DNA of 64,000 nt from the NCBI RefSeq assembly GCF_003086295.3, contig NC_092044.1, forward strand, positions 73,432,024 through 73,496,023, in the 5' to 3' direction. The stretch comes from Arachis hypogaea (Eukaryota > Streptophyta > Magnoliopsida > Fabales > Fabaceae). Positions 38,745-51,105 of the stretch are shown one piece after another; within the stretch, counting starts at the first letter, position 1; each line of letters starts with the position of its first letter. Below the pieces are notes generated by a model, which worked only from the letters and a program-made list of their open reading frames with translations, was not told the DNA's origin and ran no database searches. Position numbers and translations under genes: made by a program.

Positions 38745-39276
38745 TGTTCATACCCTGACCCAACGATAAGGCCCAGGTCCCAACAAAAGGCCCAACCCAA
38801 AAAGGTTGAGCTTCGCCTTGTACCGACCTCCTCCCTATGAAGTCGGTTCCTATCACGACTAACCCTAAAGAAGTCGGGGACGAAGATTAGCTGGCAGATA
38901 ATCACTCATTCAAATGAGTAACTGCCCCTAAAATCTCTCTACCCACCTCTAGGAGCCATATCTCAACCTCCCTAAGAAAAGGAACAGTTATCCACCTTAA
39001 AAGGCGGAATTACTTCAGCGGTGGTTATTGGTTCACCATTATAAATACACTGACATTCCTCAGGTATCTCTAAGTCCCAATACTCTCTAAACCTGCTTAA
39101 CTCCATACTGGCTTAGGCATCGGAGTGTCTTTGCAGGTACCACCCTCCATTCTCTCTCACACACAAGTCGGAAGGAGGCTCCCAGACGTAAACCAAGTCG
39201 GAGACCACCCTCCTCTAGCGCTTGGGCCTCACAAACAAGCCCAACCACCATCCGGTTCTAGGTAAGCCCCAGAACA
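38745..39276 (+). repeat. 5' LTR of element 2
   Basis: 532 bp, TGTTCATACCC...CCAGAACA. A TATAAATA box at 39040-39047 is the likely transcription signal. The word AAGTCGG recurs several times. Confidence 0.95.
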
Positions 39277-39277
39277 T

Positions 39278-39295
39278 TGGCGCCGTTGCCGGGGA
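39278..39295 (+). other. Primer binding site, tRNA-Asp type
   Basis: TGGCGCCGTTGCCGGGGA begins two bases after the 5' LTR and is complementary to the 3' end of plant tRNA-Asp(GUC) as I remember it. Confidence 0.85.
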
Positions 39296-39313
39296 CCGAG
39301 AGGTCAACCAGTG

Positions 39314-42300
39314 ATGGCGGATAGATCCCCCGAAGAGGGTCATGTGGAATCAGATTTTGAACAAGAGAATCTGGACACCGAAAATAATGTCGCAGACTTG
39401 ACCCTTCACCAGGAAACCAACGATCAGCACAGAGAAGGTACCTCTGGAGTCAAAAATCCGAAGGCGAATTCTTCAGAAGGGCGCGACTCGGAGAAAGATA
39501 GACCATCCCACGCAACTAAACTTATGGGATTAGTCCACGTCCACCAAAGTCGCTTGGAACAGTTAGAATAGGAACGGGAGCGACAAAGGGGGACTGAGAA
39601 GAACCTAAAAGAGGAGATGGAATGACGAAAAGAGTTAGAAAGAAAACTCTTGAAGTTGGAATCCTCCCTCAGAGGCCGGAACTCCCGCGACGAACGAGAA
39701 GAGCCGCCCATAGGAGGGGAGGACCCTTTCAGCGAGGACATCATGAGGGCAAAAGTTCCAAGGAACTTTAAAAGCCCCGATATGGACCTCTATGACGAAA
39801 CCACGGATCCAAAGCATCACTTAAGCAATTTTAAAAGTCGAATGTACCTGGCTGATGCTTCCGACGCTACGCAATGCAAAGCTTTCCCGACTACCCTATC
39901 GAAAGCAGCGATGAAGTGGTTCGACAGCCTCCCTTCGAGGTCAGTCACCAGTTTTGAAGACCTCTTAAGGAAGTTTTTAATGAGGTTCTCTATCCAGAAA
40001 GACAAAGTGAAACATGCGCCAAGCCTCCTGGGAATAAAACAGGAGGTCGGAGAATCCTTACGAGCCTATATGGAAAGGTTCAACAAAGCATGTTTAGAGA
40101 TCCAAGACCTGCCCACCGAGGCAGTCATAATGGGGTTAGTCAATGGGCTTAGAGAAGGTCCTTTCTCACAGTCCATATCCAAAAGACACCCCACCTCTTT
40201 AAGTGATGTACAGGAAAGAGTTGAAAGGTACATCAACATGGAGGAGAATGCTAAGCTGAGAGATCCGAGTTGGCAACCCGGACACCTTCCCTCAACAAAA
40301 GAGAGGGAGAGGGAGCCCAGGAAAAAGGAAGAACTCGGCCTCGATAGACCAAGGAAATATCACTCTTATACTCCTCTAAAGGTTTCTATAGTGGATGTAT
40401 GCAGAGAAATTTGCAATACCAAAAGGCTGCCACCTCCCAGGCCCATTAAAAATAAAAAAGGGGGGAGCCGCAGCGACTACTGCGAGTACCATAAAATATA
40501 TGGTCACTCCACAAATGACTGTTACGACCTTAAAAATGTGATAGAAAAGCTGGCTAGAGAAGGTCGGCTTGACAGATATCTCATAGAAAGGTTGGACAGT
40601 CATGGGAAGAGAAAGCGAGACGATATGGATAGAAGAGACCCACCACCACAGACTCCGGAGAGACATATCCATATGATCTCAGGAGGGTTTGCGGGAGGGG
40701 GACTCACCAAATCCTCTCGTAAAAGGCATCTCAAGAGAGTCTACCAGGTCGGAGGAGAATCATCCGACCTCCCTACCATTTCATTCACAAAAGAAGATGG
40801 GCAAGGAATAATCCCTGGACACGATGATCCAGTGGTAATAACTATGATCCTAGCAAATGCCCATCTCCACAGAACCCTAGTAGACCAAGGAAGTTCAGCG
40901 GACATCCTTTTTAAGCCCGCTTTTGACAAACTAGGGTTGGAGGAGAAAGAATTAAGAGCTTACCCCGACACCTTATACGGATTAGGTGACACGCCAATAA
41001 AGCCACTCGGATTTTTGCCCCTCCACACCACTTTTGGAAAAGGGAAAAAATCAAAAACTCTGAGTATAGACTTCATAGTCATCAATGTAGGGTCAGCATA
41101 TAATGCTTTAATCGGCAGAGCTACCCTTAATCGACTCGGAGCGGTGGTATCCACTCCCCACCTTTGTATGAAATTCCTGACCCCAGCGGGGATAGCAACA
41201 GTAAGGGGAGATCAGAAATTGGCAAGAAAATGCTACAATGAAAGCCTAAACCTGAGAGGAAAAGGCAGAGAGATTCACACAATAGAACTCGGTGGCGCAA
41301 GGGCTAGAGAAGAGCTGCGACCACAGCCGGGAGGAAAAACTGAGGAGATACAGGTAGGCGAAGAGGACGGAAAAAATACTCACATAGGAGCCAACCTAGG
41401 GGAAACCCTAAAACAAGGGTTGACTAAGCTTCTAAGAGATAACTCCAATCTCTTTGCCTGGAAGGCCTCCGACAGGCCCGGGATAGACCCCGAGCTCATG
41501 TCCCACAAACTCTCGGTCTACCCGGGGTCCCGACCCATACAACAAAGAAGGCGCAAGCTCGGCCCAAAACGAGCCCTAGTAGTAGAAGAACAAGTACAGG
41601 CGCTCCTAGAAGCCGACTTCATCAGAGAAGTCAAGTACCCAACATGGCTAGCCAACGTAGTGCTAGTCAAAAAATAAAATGGCAAATGGAGAATGTGTGT
41701 CGACTATACCGACTTAAATAAGGTCTGTCCTAAGGACCCTTATCCACTACCAAGTATTGATACCCTAGTAGACTCCAGCTCGGGGTATCAATACTTGTCG
41801 TTCATGGACGCCTACTCGGGGTATAACCACATCCTGATATATAAGCCAGACCAGGAAAAGACATCCTTCATCACGCCCAGAGCAAATTTTTGCTATGTGG
41901 TCATGCCATTTGGATTAAAAAATGCAGGGGCCACATACCAAAGGCTGATGAACAAAGTGTTTGCTCCCCACCTGGGGAGCCTAATGGAAGTTTACGTCGA
42001 CGACATGCTGGGGAAAACCAAGAAAGAGGTCGACCTCTTGTTATACCTCTCGCGAGTCTTTGACACCATAAGGTTACACGGGACGAGACTAAATCCCGCA
42101 AAGTGTGCCTTTGCGGTAGAGGCGGAAAAATTGCTAGGGTTCATGCTGACACAAAGAGGGATTGAAGCCAATCCCGATAAATGTAGAGCTATCCTGGAAA
42201 TGAAAAGCCCGACCTGTTTAAGAGAGGTCCAACAGCTAAATGGCCGACTCGCAGCCCTCTCCAGATTCTTGGCAGGATCAGCACTAAAATCCCTTCCACT

Positions 42301-44533
42301 GTTCTCCTTATTGAGAAAGGGATGTCAATTCGAATGGACTCCTGAATGCGAGGAGGCATTTCAGGAGTTCAAAAGATTCTTGAGCCAACCTCCGATTCTG
42401 ACCCGACCTGTAGCTGAAGAAGACCTCATCCTATATTTATCTGTAGCAGACAAAGCTGTCGCGTCAGCCCTGATAAGAGAAGACGAGGTCGGCCAGCATC
42501 CAGTGTATTTCATCAGCAAAGTTCTACAAGGACCCAAGCTAAGATACCACAAACTAGAGAAGTTTGCCTACTCCTTAGTAGTAGCCTCACGAAGGCTACG
42601 GCCTTACTTTCAAGCTCATACAGTAAGAGTCCGCACGAACCAACCCATGAAGCAAATCCTCCAAAAAACGGATGTCGCAGGGAGAATGGTTCAATGGGCA
42701 ATAGAGCTCTCCGAGTTCGACTTGAGGTATGAAATTCGGACGGCGATTAAAGCCCAGTGCCTCACCGACTTTATCGCAGAATATGCAGGAGATCAAGAGG
42801 AAAAGCCAACTACATGGGAACTCTATGTAGATGGATCCTCAAATAAAACAGGAAGCGGTGTAGGCATAATATTGGTGGATGAAAGAGGAACCCAAATAGA
42901 GGTTTTCCTCAAATTTGAATTCCCAGCTTCAAATAATCAGGCCGAGTATGAAGCCCTTATTGATGGATTGAAGCTGGCAGAGGAAGTCGGTGCTACAAAG
43001 GTGATGATATACAGCGACTCACAAATGGTGACCTCCCAGATAAGTGGAGAGTATCAGACAAAGGACCCAAATATGAAGAGGTACTTGGAAAGAACTCTGG
43101 AACACCTTGGACACTTTGCGGAAACCGAGGTCAAACACATAACTCGGGATCTGAATAGCAGAGCAGATGCCCTATCCAAGCTAGCAAGTACCAAGCCAGG
43201 AGGGAATAATAGAAGCCTGATCCAGGAAACTCTCCAGGAACCATCCGTGGTAAAAGAAGACAAACAAGAGGTCCTTGAGGTAGCCGGTTTAAACCTCGGA
43301 TGGATTAACCCTTGGTCGAATACATGAAATTCGACATCCTTCCCAAAGAGGAAAAAGAGGCCAAGAAAATCTGGAAGGAAGCACAACATTACACTTTGGT
43401 GAGAAATATTCTCTACAGAAGGGGGATATCAACACCACTGTTAAAGTGCGTACCGACCTCAAGAACTACCGAGGTGTTAGAGGAAGTTCACAGTGGGATC
43501 TGCAGAAATAATCTCGGAACAAGATCACTAGCCAGAAAAGTGATCCGAGCTAGATTCTACTGGCCGACCTTGCAGAAAGATGCCATAGAATTTGTGAAAA
43601 AGTGTCAACCATGTCAGATGCGTGCAAATTTCCATGTGGCTCCCCCGGAAGAGCTAATCAGTATCACTTCTCCATGGCCCTTTGCAAAATGGGGAATGGA
43701 TTTGTTAGGTCCTTTTCCCCAAGCGCCAGGACAAGTCAAATACCTGATCGTGGGAATAGATTACTTCACAAAGTGATAGAAGCAGAACCATTAGCCACCA
43801 TCACCGCTCAAAGAAGTCAGAGGTTCCTCTACAAAAATATCATCACAAGATATGGGATACCTTATTCCATTTCTACAGATAATGGAACCCAGTTCATCGA
43901 CTCTACCTTTAGAAGCCTAGTAGCCAGTATGAAAATCAAACACCAGTTCACCTCGGTAGAACATCCGCAAGCCAATGGACAAGTCGAGGCAGCCAACAAA
44001 ATCATACTGGCAGGACTGAAGAAATGATTACAAGATGCAAAAGGAGCCTGGGCTGAGGAGCTCCCGCAAGTGCTATGGGCTTACAGGACAACCCCCAATC
44101 CGCCACTGGAGAAACGCTCTTCCGACTAGTCTATGGCATAGAATCCATGATACCAATAGAAATCAATGAACAAAGCTCAAGGGTGACTCTCCATGACGAG
44201 ATCGGAAACATACAGGGGCACAAAGAGGAGCTCGACCTGCTCCCCGAAGTTCGAGAGCAAGCCCAGATAAGAGAAGCAGCATTGAAGCAAAGGATGACTA
44301 GAAGATACAATAAAAAAGTCATTCGAAAAACATTCACCCCAAATGACTTAATCTTGATAAGAAATGACATTGGAGTCAACAAATCGAGGAAAGGAAAGCT
44401 CGCTGCTAATTAGAAGGGACCATACAAAGTCAATGAAGCCTTAGGAAAAGGGTATTATAAAGTGACCGACTTGAACGGCACCGAGTTACCGAGGTCGTGG
44501 CATGCTTGTAATATGAAAAGGTACTACAGTTAA
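39314..44533 (+). pseudogene. gag-pol polyprotein of element 2, multiply broken
   Basis: Domains in order: Gag capsid (about 39750-40250), a zinc-knuckle-like CEYHKIYGHSTNDC (40481-40521), a retropepsin with VDQGSSADI (about 40880), RT with MDAYSGY and YVDD (41993-42004), an RNase H-like section, a second RNase H with YVDGSS, NNQAEYEAL, YSDSQ and SRADALS (42821-43190), and integrase with MDLLG, TDNGTQF and GQVEAANK as the D-D-E residues. The reading is interrupted by stops at 39569, about 39622, 41675, 44025 and 44411 and by single-base frameshifts near 43310, 43775 and 44095. The integrase zinc finger has Asn where the second His is expected (CRNNLGTRS). It cannot yield a full polyprotein as it stands, although RT plus RNase H remain open from 41693 to 43327. 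Confidence 0.93.
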
Positions 44534-45394
44534 AAGTGAACTCTACTCCCTGGTGTACTCTTTTCCCAACTTCATGATTTTTCCCAAAATCAAAGGGTTT
44601 TTTCTGGAGAAGGGTTTTTAACGAGGCATCATAGTAGGGGCTAAGGGAAATAAGTTGGCAAAAACCCTTAGTAGCAATAAAGTACCTCCCCAATAAATAA
44701 AGATCTTTACATTTTACAAATATCTCTTATAAATTTTTTCTATTTTCTCTTTCTTTTCTATGAAATGCGCCGACTTAAACTCGACAAAACGTGAAAATCC
44801 CATGAACCGACCTAGATGGTCGTCAGGATAAAATGATGAGGTACAAGTCGGTGTAAAGAGGTTATATAAGTTGATCGTAAGAAAGTCAGAAACACTCCGA
44901 CTCATAAGTCGAAATGAAAACCCGAGTAGAGAAGCTCGGAAACACTTCGACCCGTAAATCGAAATGAAAAATCGAGTAGAAAAAAAATGCATCGCAAAAA
45001 TAACCTAAGACATAAAAGCTCAATAAACCACAAAGTTGAGTATAAAAGAATAGTGGAAAAGAGAGATCGAAAAAACCTAAGGCCAAAAGACTGTCAAGCT
45101 CATAAAGACAGACAAGCCAAAGAAAAGATTTTTCAAGAAAAAGGTCGGAGAAATTTTCTAAAGTATCAAACAAAAACAAAAAAGCATGCACACAAAAGGT
45201 AACTTAAACCCTTATCCAAAAAAGGGTATTTCTTTGCTAAACATAAAACCCTTATCCAAAAAAGGGTATTTATAAATATTTTGTTTACAGCCTTAAAAGG
45301 CCAGAGAAAAAGTCAAGTCACCACCACCATAAACAACAAAGAGTTTAAAAAAGGGGGGACCCACAGGTCGGACCCCCATATAGCCAACAAACTT
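44534..45394 (+). other. Non-coding spacer between pol and antisense gene of element 2
   Basis: It contains TTTAACGAGGCATCATAGTAG (44618-44638), conserved in element 1, and many AAGTCGG/CGACTT words. A tandem pair of AACCCTTATCCAAAAAAGGG (about 45208 and 45248) is seen, 40 bp apart. No protein gene is supported. Confidence 0.6.
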
Positions 45395-46731
45395 TTAACT
45401 ATCACCACCGGGAGTAGTAGGATCACCACCAGAATCAAGAAGAGGAGTCGGAGCGCCATCAGGACCAGGGAGAGAGGCACCTACAGGAGTTGGAAGAGAA
45501 GTCTCGGGAGTCTCGGAAGAACTCGGAGCATTGTCTGGATGGGGAGGAGACTCTATGACTCTCTGACCCTGAGTCTTCAACTCAGACTCAGATACAAGTC
45601 GGGGAGGAGACACAATGGCCCCATTAATGACAATTTTGTCAGGGTCCAAAGGAGAGAGATCCAAGTCGGGAGCAAGGACGCCGACCTGCTCCTTAAAAAT
45701 CCTCCAAGCCTCCTCGGCTCCCTCAGCAATAGAGTCCTCCAACTTGGCGTAAGCAGTCTGAGAATTCAACAAGTCCTTCCTCACCTCCACGAGATCCTTG
45801 AACAAGCTTGAATAACTCTCCTGCGCCTTCTTCCTCAAGCCCTCCTCCATATTGCATTGGGCTTGTAACTTGTTCCCCTTCTCCCGAAGATCATCCTTCT
45901 CCTCCCTCAATTTAGCGACCTCCTCCTTCAACTCCTTCTCATGTTTCTGATATATGAGAAGCTTTTCCTCCAACTCTTCAACCCTCAAAGTTGAACCCAG
46001 AGAGCTAAGAGGAGTCTTCTCAAAAACATCAAGAAACTTGGTACACACCGCCGCCGCCCTGACACTCTCCTGAGCCAGAATAGTGAGGTGGTTCCGGACA
46101 GAAACATCATCCATACCTATATGGGTATGGGGATAGATGTGTTTCCGGACAAATGCAGGAGCATCCACCTTAGCCTCACCTTCAAAAGAAGAGGAAGACT
46201 CTAAAGTCTTACGCTTCTTCTTCTCCGGCTCAGGAGAAGGTCGGGGGGGGGGGAGGGGGCGGCTGAGAAGAAGCCGAGGAGGAAATAACAATAGGCCGAG
46301 AAGGGGTCCCCAAATTTTGAGAAGGAGGAGGAGGAAGAGAGGAGCTAGTTACCCTGGCACCGCCAGCCCTGGCGCAAGATCTTGCCCTGGCCTCCTGGAC
46401 TCTCTAGTAAGATTCGCTGGAATTCTTCTTCGCCATCTCTGTAAAAGCAATTATTAGCCAAAAAATTGAGACAAGTCGGAAACAAAGTATAGAAGACAAA
46501 GGCTACCTAATTGTGCCTGGACAAAGGACGGCTAATTGTGCCTGGACAAAGGACGGCGATCCCTGGAGAAATTTTTTGGTATCCAGATATGGGGCCCTCC
46601 CCCACACTTCTCGGAGGAACCCCACAATGGTGATGAGTGCGAAGGTTGGTGATGAACTCGGCATCGACCAAGGGTTCCTCCCCCAAGACCGTAACATCAA
46701 CCCACTGAGCAAGAACTTCTACAGAAGACAT
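45395..46731 (-). pseudogene. Antisense gene of element 2 (coiled-coil protein)
   Basis: It runs opposite to gag-pol. The first part starts with ATG at 46731 (SSVEVLAQWVDVTVLGEEPL) and reaches a stop at 46507. A second open stretch (46291-45395) has a long Glu/Lys-rich heptad-like coiled coil (EELEEKLLIYQKHEKELKEE and following) and a Pro/Ser/Thr-rich tail. Between them lie an in-frame stop near 46406 and a frameshift at a G-run (46244-46252). A 25-bp tandem duplication (46506-46552) falls in the first part. Compared with element 1, the central Transposase_28-like portion is missing, so this is a deletion derivative. Function unknown. Confidence 0.65.
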
Positions 46732-46754
46732 TTTTTCCTAGGGTATGATGAAAA

Positions 46755-47049
46755 CCTACAAAGGAAAAAGAAAAAAGAATAAAAAACGAGAGTTTCTAAG
46801 GGGCATGAAATCTAATAACCTACGACGTCACCTTCTCCCTCTCCTAAGAAAATAAAAGGCATGCAGAAGCACTTAATAAAAGGGAAGAAAGAACTAACCT
46901 TTGCCTGAAAAGGAGTAGGGGAAGATGAAAGCCTTCAACGAAAGTATCCCACGAACAGATACGAAAGTGTTCCACGAACAGATGAAATGGGAAAAATTTT
47001 GAAAAATCGAAGAAACGAAACAACGAAGGAAGAGGGAAGCATTTATAAG
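46755..47049 (-). promoter_or_regulatory. Promoter and 5'-UTR intron of the antisense gene of element 2
   Basis: On the minus strand a TTATAAAT box (47041-47049) precedes a pyrimidine-rich leader, a donor CAAAG|GTTAGT (exon end 46899) and an acceptor TTTGTAG (exon start 46755), 24 bp before the ATG. Element 1 has the same layout and the same donor sequence. Confidence 0.5.
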
Positions 47050-47284
47050 CACGTTAGGTGCATAATGGTAAAAATGGAAGCGGTCATTAATGAATGCACC
47101 GTTACCAAGGTAATTAATACCTATGCACACCCCTAATGGACGCGACATTTGATTAGATGTAACTGTGAAAATCAAAAGTCACGAAAATTCACGTCGGTTG
47201 CAAACAAATCACGTCGGTTCCCTCACAAGTCGATTACGACCCCGAGTAGAATACTCGAACCAAAATCTTAAAGGAAATTGGGCT

Positions 47285-47297
47285 CGAGTAGGGGCAC
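47285..47297 (+). other. Polypurine tract region
   Basis: GAGTAGGGGCAC directly precedes the 3' LTR, where plus-strand priming is expected. Element 1 has AAGTAAGGG in the same place. Confidence 0.6.
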
Positions 47298-47830
47298 TGT
47301 TCATACCCTGACCCAACGATAAGGCCCAGGTCCCAACAAAAGGCCCAACCCAAAAAGGTTGAGCTTCGCCTTGTACCGACCTCCTCCCTATGAAGTCGGT
47401 TCCTATCACGACTAACCCTAAAGAAGTCGGGGACGAAGATTAACTGGCAGATAATCACTCATTGAAATGAGTAACTGCCCCTAAAATCTCTCTACCCACC
47501 TCTAGGAGCCATATCTCAACCTCCCTAAGATAAAGGAACAGTTATCCACCTTAAAAGGCGGAACTACTTCAGCGGTGGTTATTGGTTCACCATTATAAAT
47601 ACACTGACATTCCTCAGGTATCTCTAAGTCCCAATACTCTCTAAACCTGCTTAACCCCATACTGGCTTAGACATCGGAGTGTCTTTGCAGGTACCACCCT
47701 CCATTCTCTCTCACACACAAGTCGGAAGGAGGCTCCCAGACGTAAACCAAGTCGGAGACCACCCTCCTCTAGCGCTTGGGCCTCACAAACAAGCCCAACC
47801 ACCATCCGGTTCTAGGTAAGCCCCGAAACA
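47298..47830 (+). repeat. 3' LTR of element 2
   Basis: 533 bp, seven substitutions and one inserted T relative to the 5' LTR. TATAAATA lies at 47594-47601. Confidence 0.95.
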
Positions 47831-48744
47831 CAATCAATTTGATTAATTTATTAGTCATTAAAATAATAAATCTATAAATAAAATAGGCAACTGAGATATT
47901 TTTAACTAATAATTAAATCAAATCAAATCAAATCATATATATTGAACTAAATTCAAATAATGTGAATTAAGGACCAAATTAAAATAAAATAATTTCTTAC
48001 TTATTCGTTACACTTTTTGTATTTATAAATAAATTATTTTCTACTTTAATATATGAAATTTTTATGAATTTTTTATTGCACAATTCACTTTAACACAAAT
48101 AAATTAATTTATAAAAATTTAAACTTGAACGCTTGCTATGATTAAACTCAAACTTTAATTTATTTTGTCATATTATTATATAAATATTAAATTCTTTGAT
48201 CAAACACTTATTTGATTATGAAATGATATTATATATTACTTTATATTGACAATTAAATTTCAGTTACTACACAAATATTATATTTTAGGTAATTGAATAT
48301 TTTTTTTTGTTATGTTGAAAATTATTATATAATTTTAAGATCATTTAGTTATGTTTATTTTTTTAAAAGTATTGTTATTATTGGAGAGTAACTAATGTTT
48401 GTGATAGTATAAAATTAAAAAATAAAAATATAAAATATTAATTTATTGTATTTTTGAAATATAAATCTTGAAGTAAATATATGTAATTATAATTAATGAT
48501 CATAATTAAAAGTCCTTATTTTATTTCAATTTGTTAAGGACATGTTTAACTTAAATTTTATTTTTTTATTAATTAGTATTTTTTTGTACATTAAATTGTC
48601 ATTAATTTATATAAATCAAAATGTATAACTTAAAAAGATAGATACGTGTCTAAAAATAAAAAAAAATTGTTAGTAAAAAATTTATATCGCTTTAATTCTA
48701 TTTTTTTAAGCATATCTTATATTTTTACCATAAGTTAGAGATAA

Positions 48745-51105
48745 ATTATTAAATATAAATTAAATTTACTACTTATTACCCTAATTTAAATTCATTAAAT
48801 TCGATTTATATAGAAATGTAAATGGAGACAACTAGGTAATATTATTGGGTTTAGGGGATTCAGGTAATTTTATGGTGACTTTGGTTTATCAACCTAAATT
48901 AGCCTAATATGTGATATTAGTTACTGTTATATATATGAAAAATGTGACATATTTATGCATTGTTTAGATTAGAAGAATTTGTAGAGAAATAAATAACATG
49001 CTGGAGAAGAAAATGGATGAAAAAATCAATTTTTCATTATTTGGTTCAATAAAGAAATTGAATGAAAAACATAAAAGTGTATATGGAGCTCACAAATTTT
49101 TTCTCTTCAAAGTTGTGAAGAAAACTAATTCAAAAGGCAAACATGGATAAAAATGCAGAGTTACCATTTGAATTATAATTTATATATAATATATAAAAAT
49201 ATTAATATAATTTTTCTCTATTATAATTTTTTCTCTTCTTACTTTTCCTTCCATTCAAGCAAAAATTTTTTTTTTCCTCTATTTTCTTTTCATTTATTTT
49301 TTTTCATCTAAACAGCACACAAAAAATATACTTTTCTTTCCATTTTCTTTTCTCTTATTTTTTATCTTATATCCAAACAATAGTTTAGTGTTTATCTATT
49401 TATCTTTTATTAATATTGTTATAACAAGGATACATGTAACTTTATAAAAATGATATAACAAAAACTTTGATTATATGAGAATTTATTGAGTGGCTAGAAT
49501 AGCTCCACGTCACGAACAAATGAATGCAAGCAATAAGGATGATCACAAAAATAGCCGAAATGGGTATTTGCAGGGATTACACGCGTTTTGGAGCTAGATG
49601 GGGACTCCTGAAATCCTCACGACCTGCCACGTGAAAATGGATGGGGACTAGGGTGACAAACGGGTTGAAACCTGTCGAGCTGGTCGCATAACCCGCTAAA
49701 AAAGGCGGGTTGGGCTGGAAATTTATGACCGCCAAACTTAAAAATTCTGCCTACTCTGCACCGCCTAATCCACGGGATTTGGCGGGACGGGGCAGACTTT
49801 CCCGCTGGGCCAAGTTTTTATTTTTGTAGAACCATTTTTGACAAATCTCTATGATGTTATTGTTCTACAAGAGGATAAAGATGATAATTGAAGAAGTTTT
49901 AAGTTATATTTTGGATTATGTTTTATGTTTGATTGATTATAAACTTGAAGATATTTAATTATATATTTTGGATAATATTTGTTTTGCTTTGGACAATGCT
50001 GGTTTTATTATTTTGTTTCAAAAAAATTGATTTATAATTATATTTATTATATATTTATAATTATAAAGACGTTAATGTGTGTCAATTTAAAAATTATAAT
50101 TTTTTTATGTTTTTAGAAATTATAAATTTATTGAAATTGTTGTGAAATTATATATATTGTTTAATATTTAATAGTTTATAAAAAAAGGAGATCCCGCCAG
50201 CCTACCATTAGGCGGACAGGGAAAAATTCAAGACTGTCTTACTAGGTGGGGAGGGCTTTTAACGAGATAGGACGGACTTTTTCGTTTGCCACTCCTAATA
50301 GGGGCATAGACATAAGTACTCGCCCCATGAAACTTATTAAATATACGCGAATATAAAATCATTAATTTATCCTAATTTATATATACGTAAATCCATTTCT
50401 TGAATTTAGTAACCCTAATTTCTGCTTCTAATTCAAATTTTTCCTTTTTCTTCCAGTCTCATTCTCATCCTTGATCCTCTCTCTCTAACTCACTTTCTCT
50501 ACCTCTCAAGTCCGTCACTACGTCGCTCAGTATCGTCCTAAAAAATTATATTATGTTATTATATTGGATTATTTTTTATGTTTTCTCCTTTTGAAATGTT
50601 ATTTTTCATAACGAATATGTTATAAATTGTGTTGAATTATATTAAATTGATTATTTTATGATTTATTATATTATGTCTTTTTGTGTTAATTTTTTTAAAA
50701 ATTTTCAAAGAATATTCGTAGATACCCGAAGAGATCTACATTCTCTAAGGGGTAATTAAACAAGAACTTGCAATGACGAAGAAAAAATGGGGACATTTTT
50801 TTAAATAGGAATGAGGGATGAAAAGTAGGTTTCTCATGCTCCCCTGAGTCCTCATTACCATATCTAACTAGCAACGAAGATCCAATATGAGTCGATTTAA
50901 GAGGGGACGCGTGGACTTCATCTGCATTGGGCCTTTAAGGTAATGAAGCTAAGTCAGATTTGGGACCCTAATAATAGATTTTAGTTGATCTTACTTGCAT
51001 TGAGGTCTTACTAGGCCCAAATATATCTTAAATTAATATTTTGAGTCATTGTTATAGCAAATACTATACCATTTAATATTATAACACTTAGTATATGTAA
51101 AAGTT
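48745..51105. mobile_element. Insertion within Helitron-like copy C
   Basis: Copy A runs continuously through the corresponding place (about 36975-37010), whereas copy C is interrupted for about 2.3 kb. Parts at 49530-49640 and 50700-50880 carry GGGGAC/GGGGTAAT words reminiscent of non-autonomous hAT ends. A 650-bp MITE is nested inside. No coding region was recognised and the exact ends are uncertain. Confidence 0.4.
49649..50297. mobile_element. hAT-type MITE
   Basis: The left end is TAGGGTGACAAACGGG and the right end CGTTTGCCACTCCTA, an imperfect inverted pair of the TAGGGGTGGCAA class. Subterminal GGCGGG/CCCGCC words occur at both ends. Flanks ATGGGGAC and ATAGGGGC match at 6 of 8 positions, consistent with a decayed 8-bp hAT duplication. 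Confidence 0.65.

Larger units (their letters stand above)
38745..47830 (+). mobile_element. Complete Tat-lineage Ty3/gypsy LTR retrotransposon (element 2)
   Basis: LTRs at 38745-39276 and 47298-47830 are nearly identical and a perfect 5-bp duplication CAATC lies at 38740-38744 and 47831-47835. Inside are a tRNA-Asp primer site, gag-protease-RT-RNase H-second RNase H-integrase in one plus-strand frame, an antisense gene, and a purine tract before the 3' LTR. The duplicated RNase H and the antisense gene place it in the Tat lineage. I count seven substitutions and one 1-bp indel between the LTRs (about 1.3%), so the insertion is recent, yet the coding region has several stops and frameshifts. 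It inserted into Helitron-like copy C. Confidence 0.93.

Noticed and set aside
45281..46457. Plus-strand Arg/Ser-rich frames opposite the antisense gene of element 2
   Set aside because: Shadows of the minus-strand coiled-coil frame.
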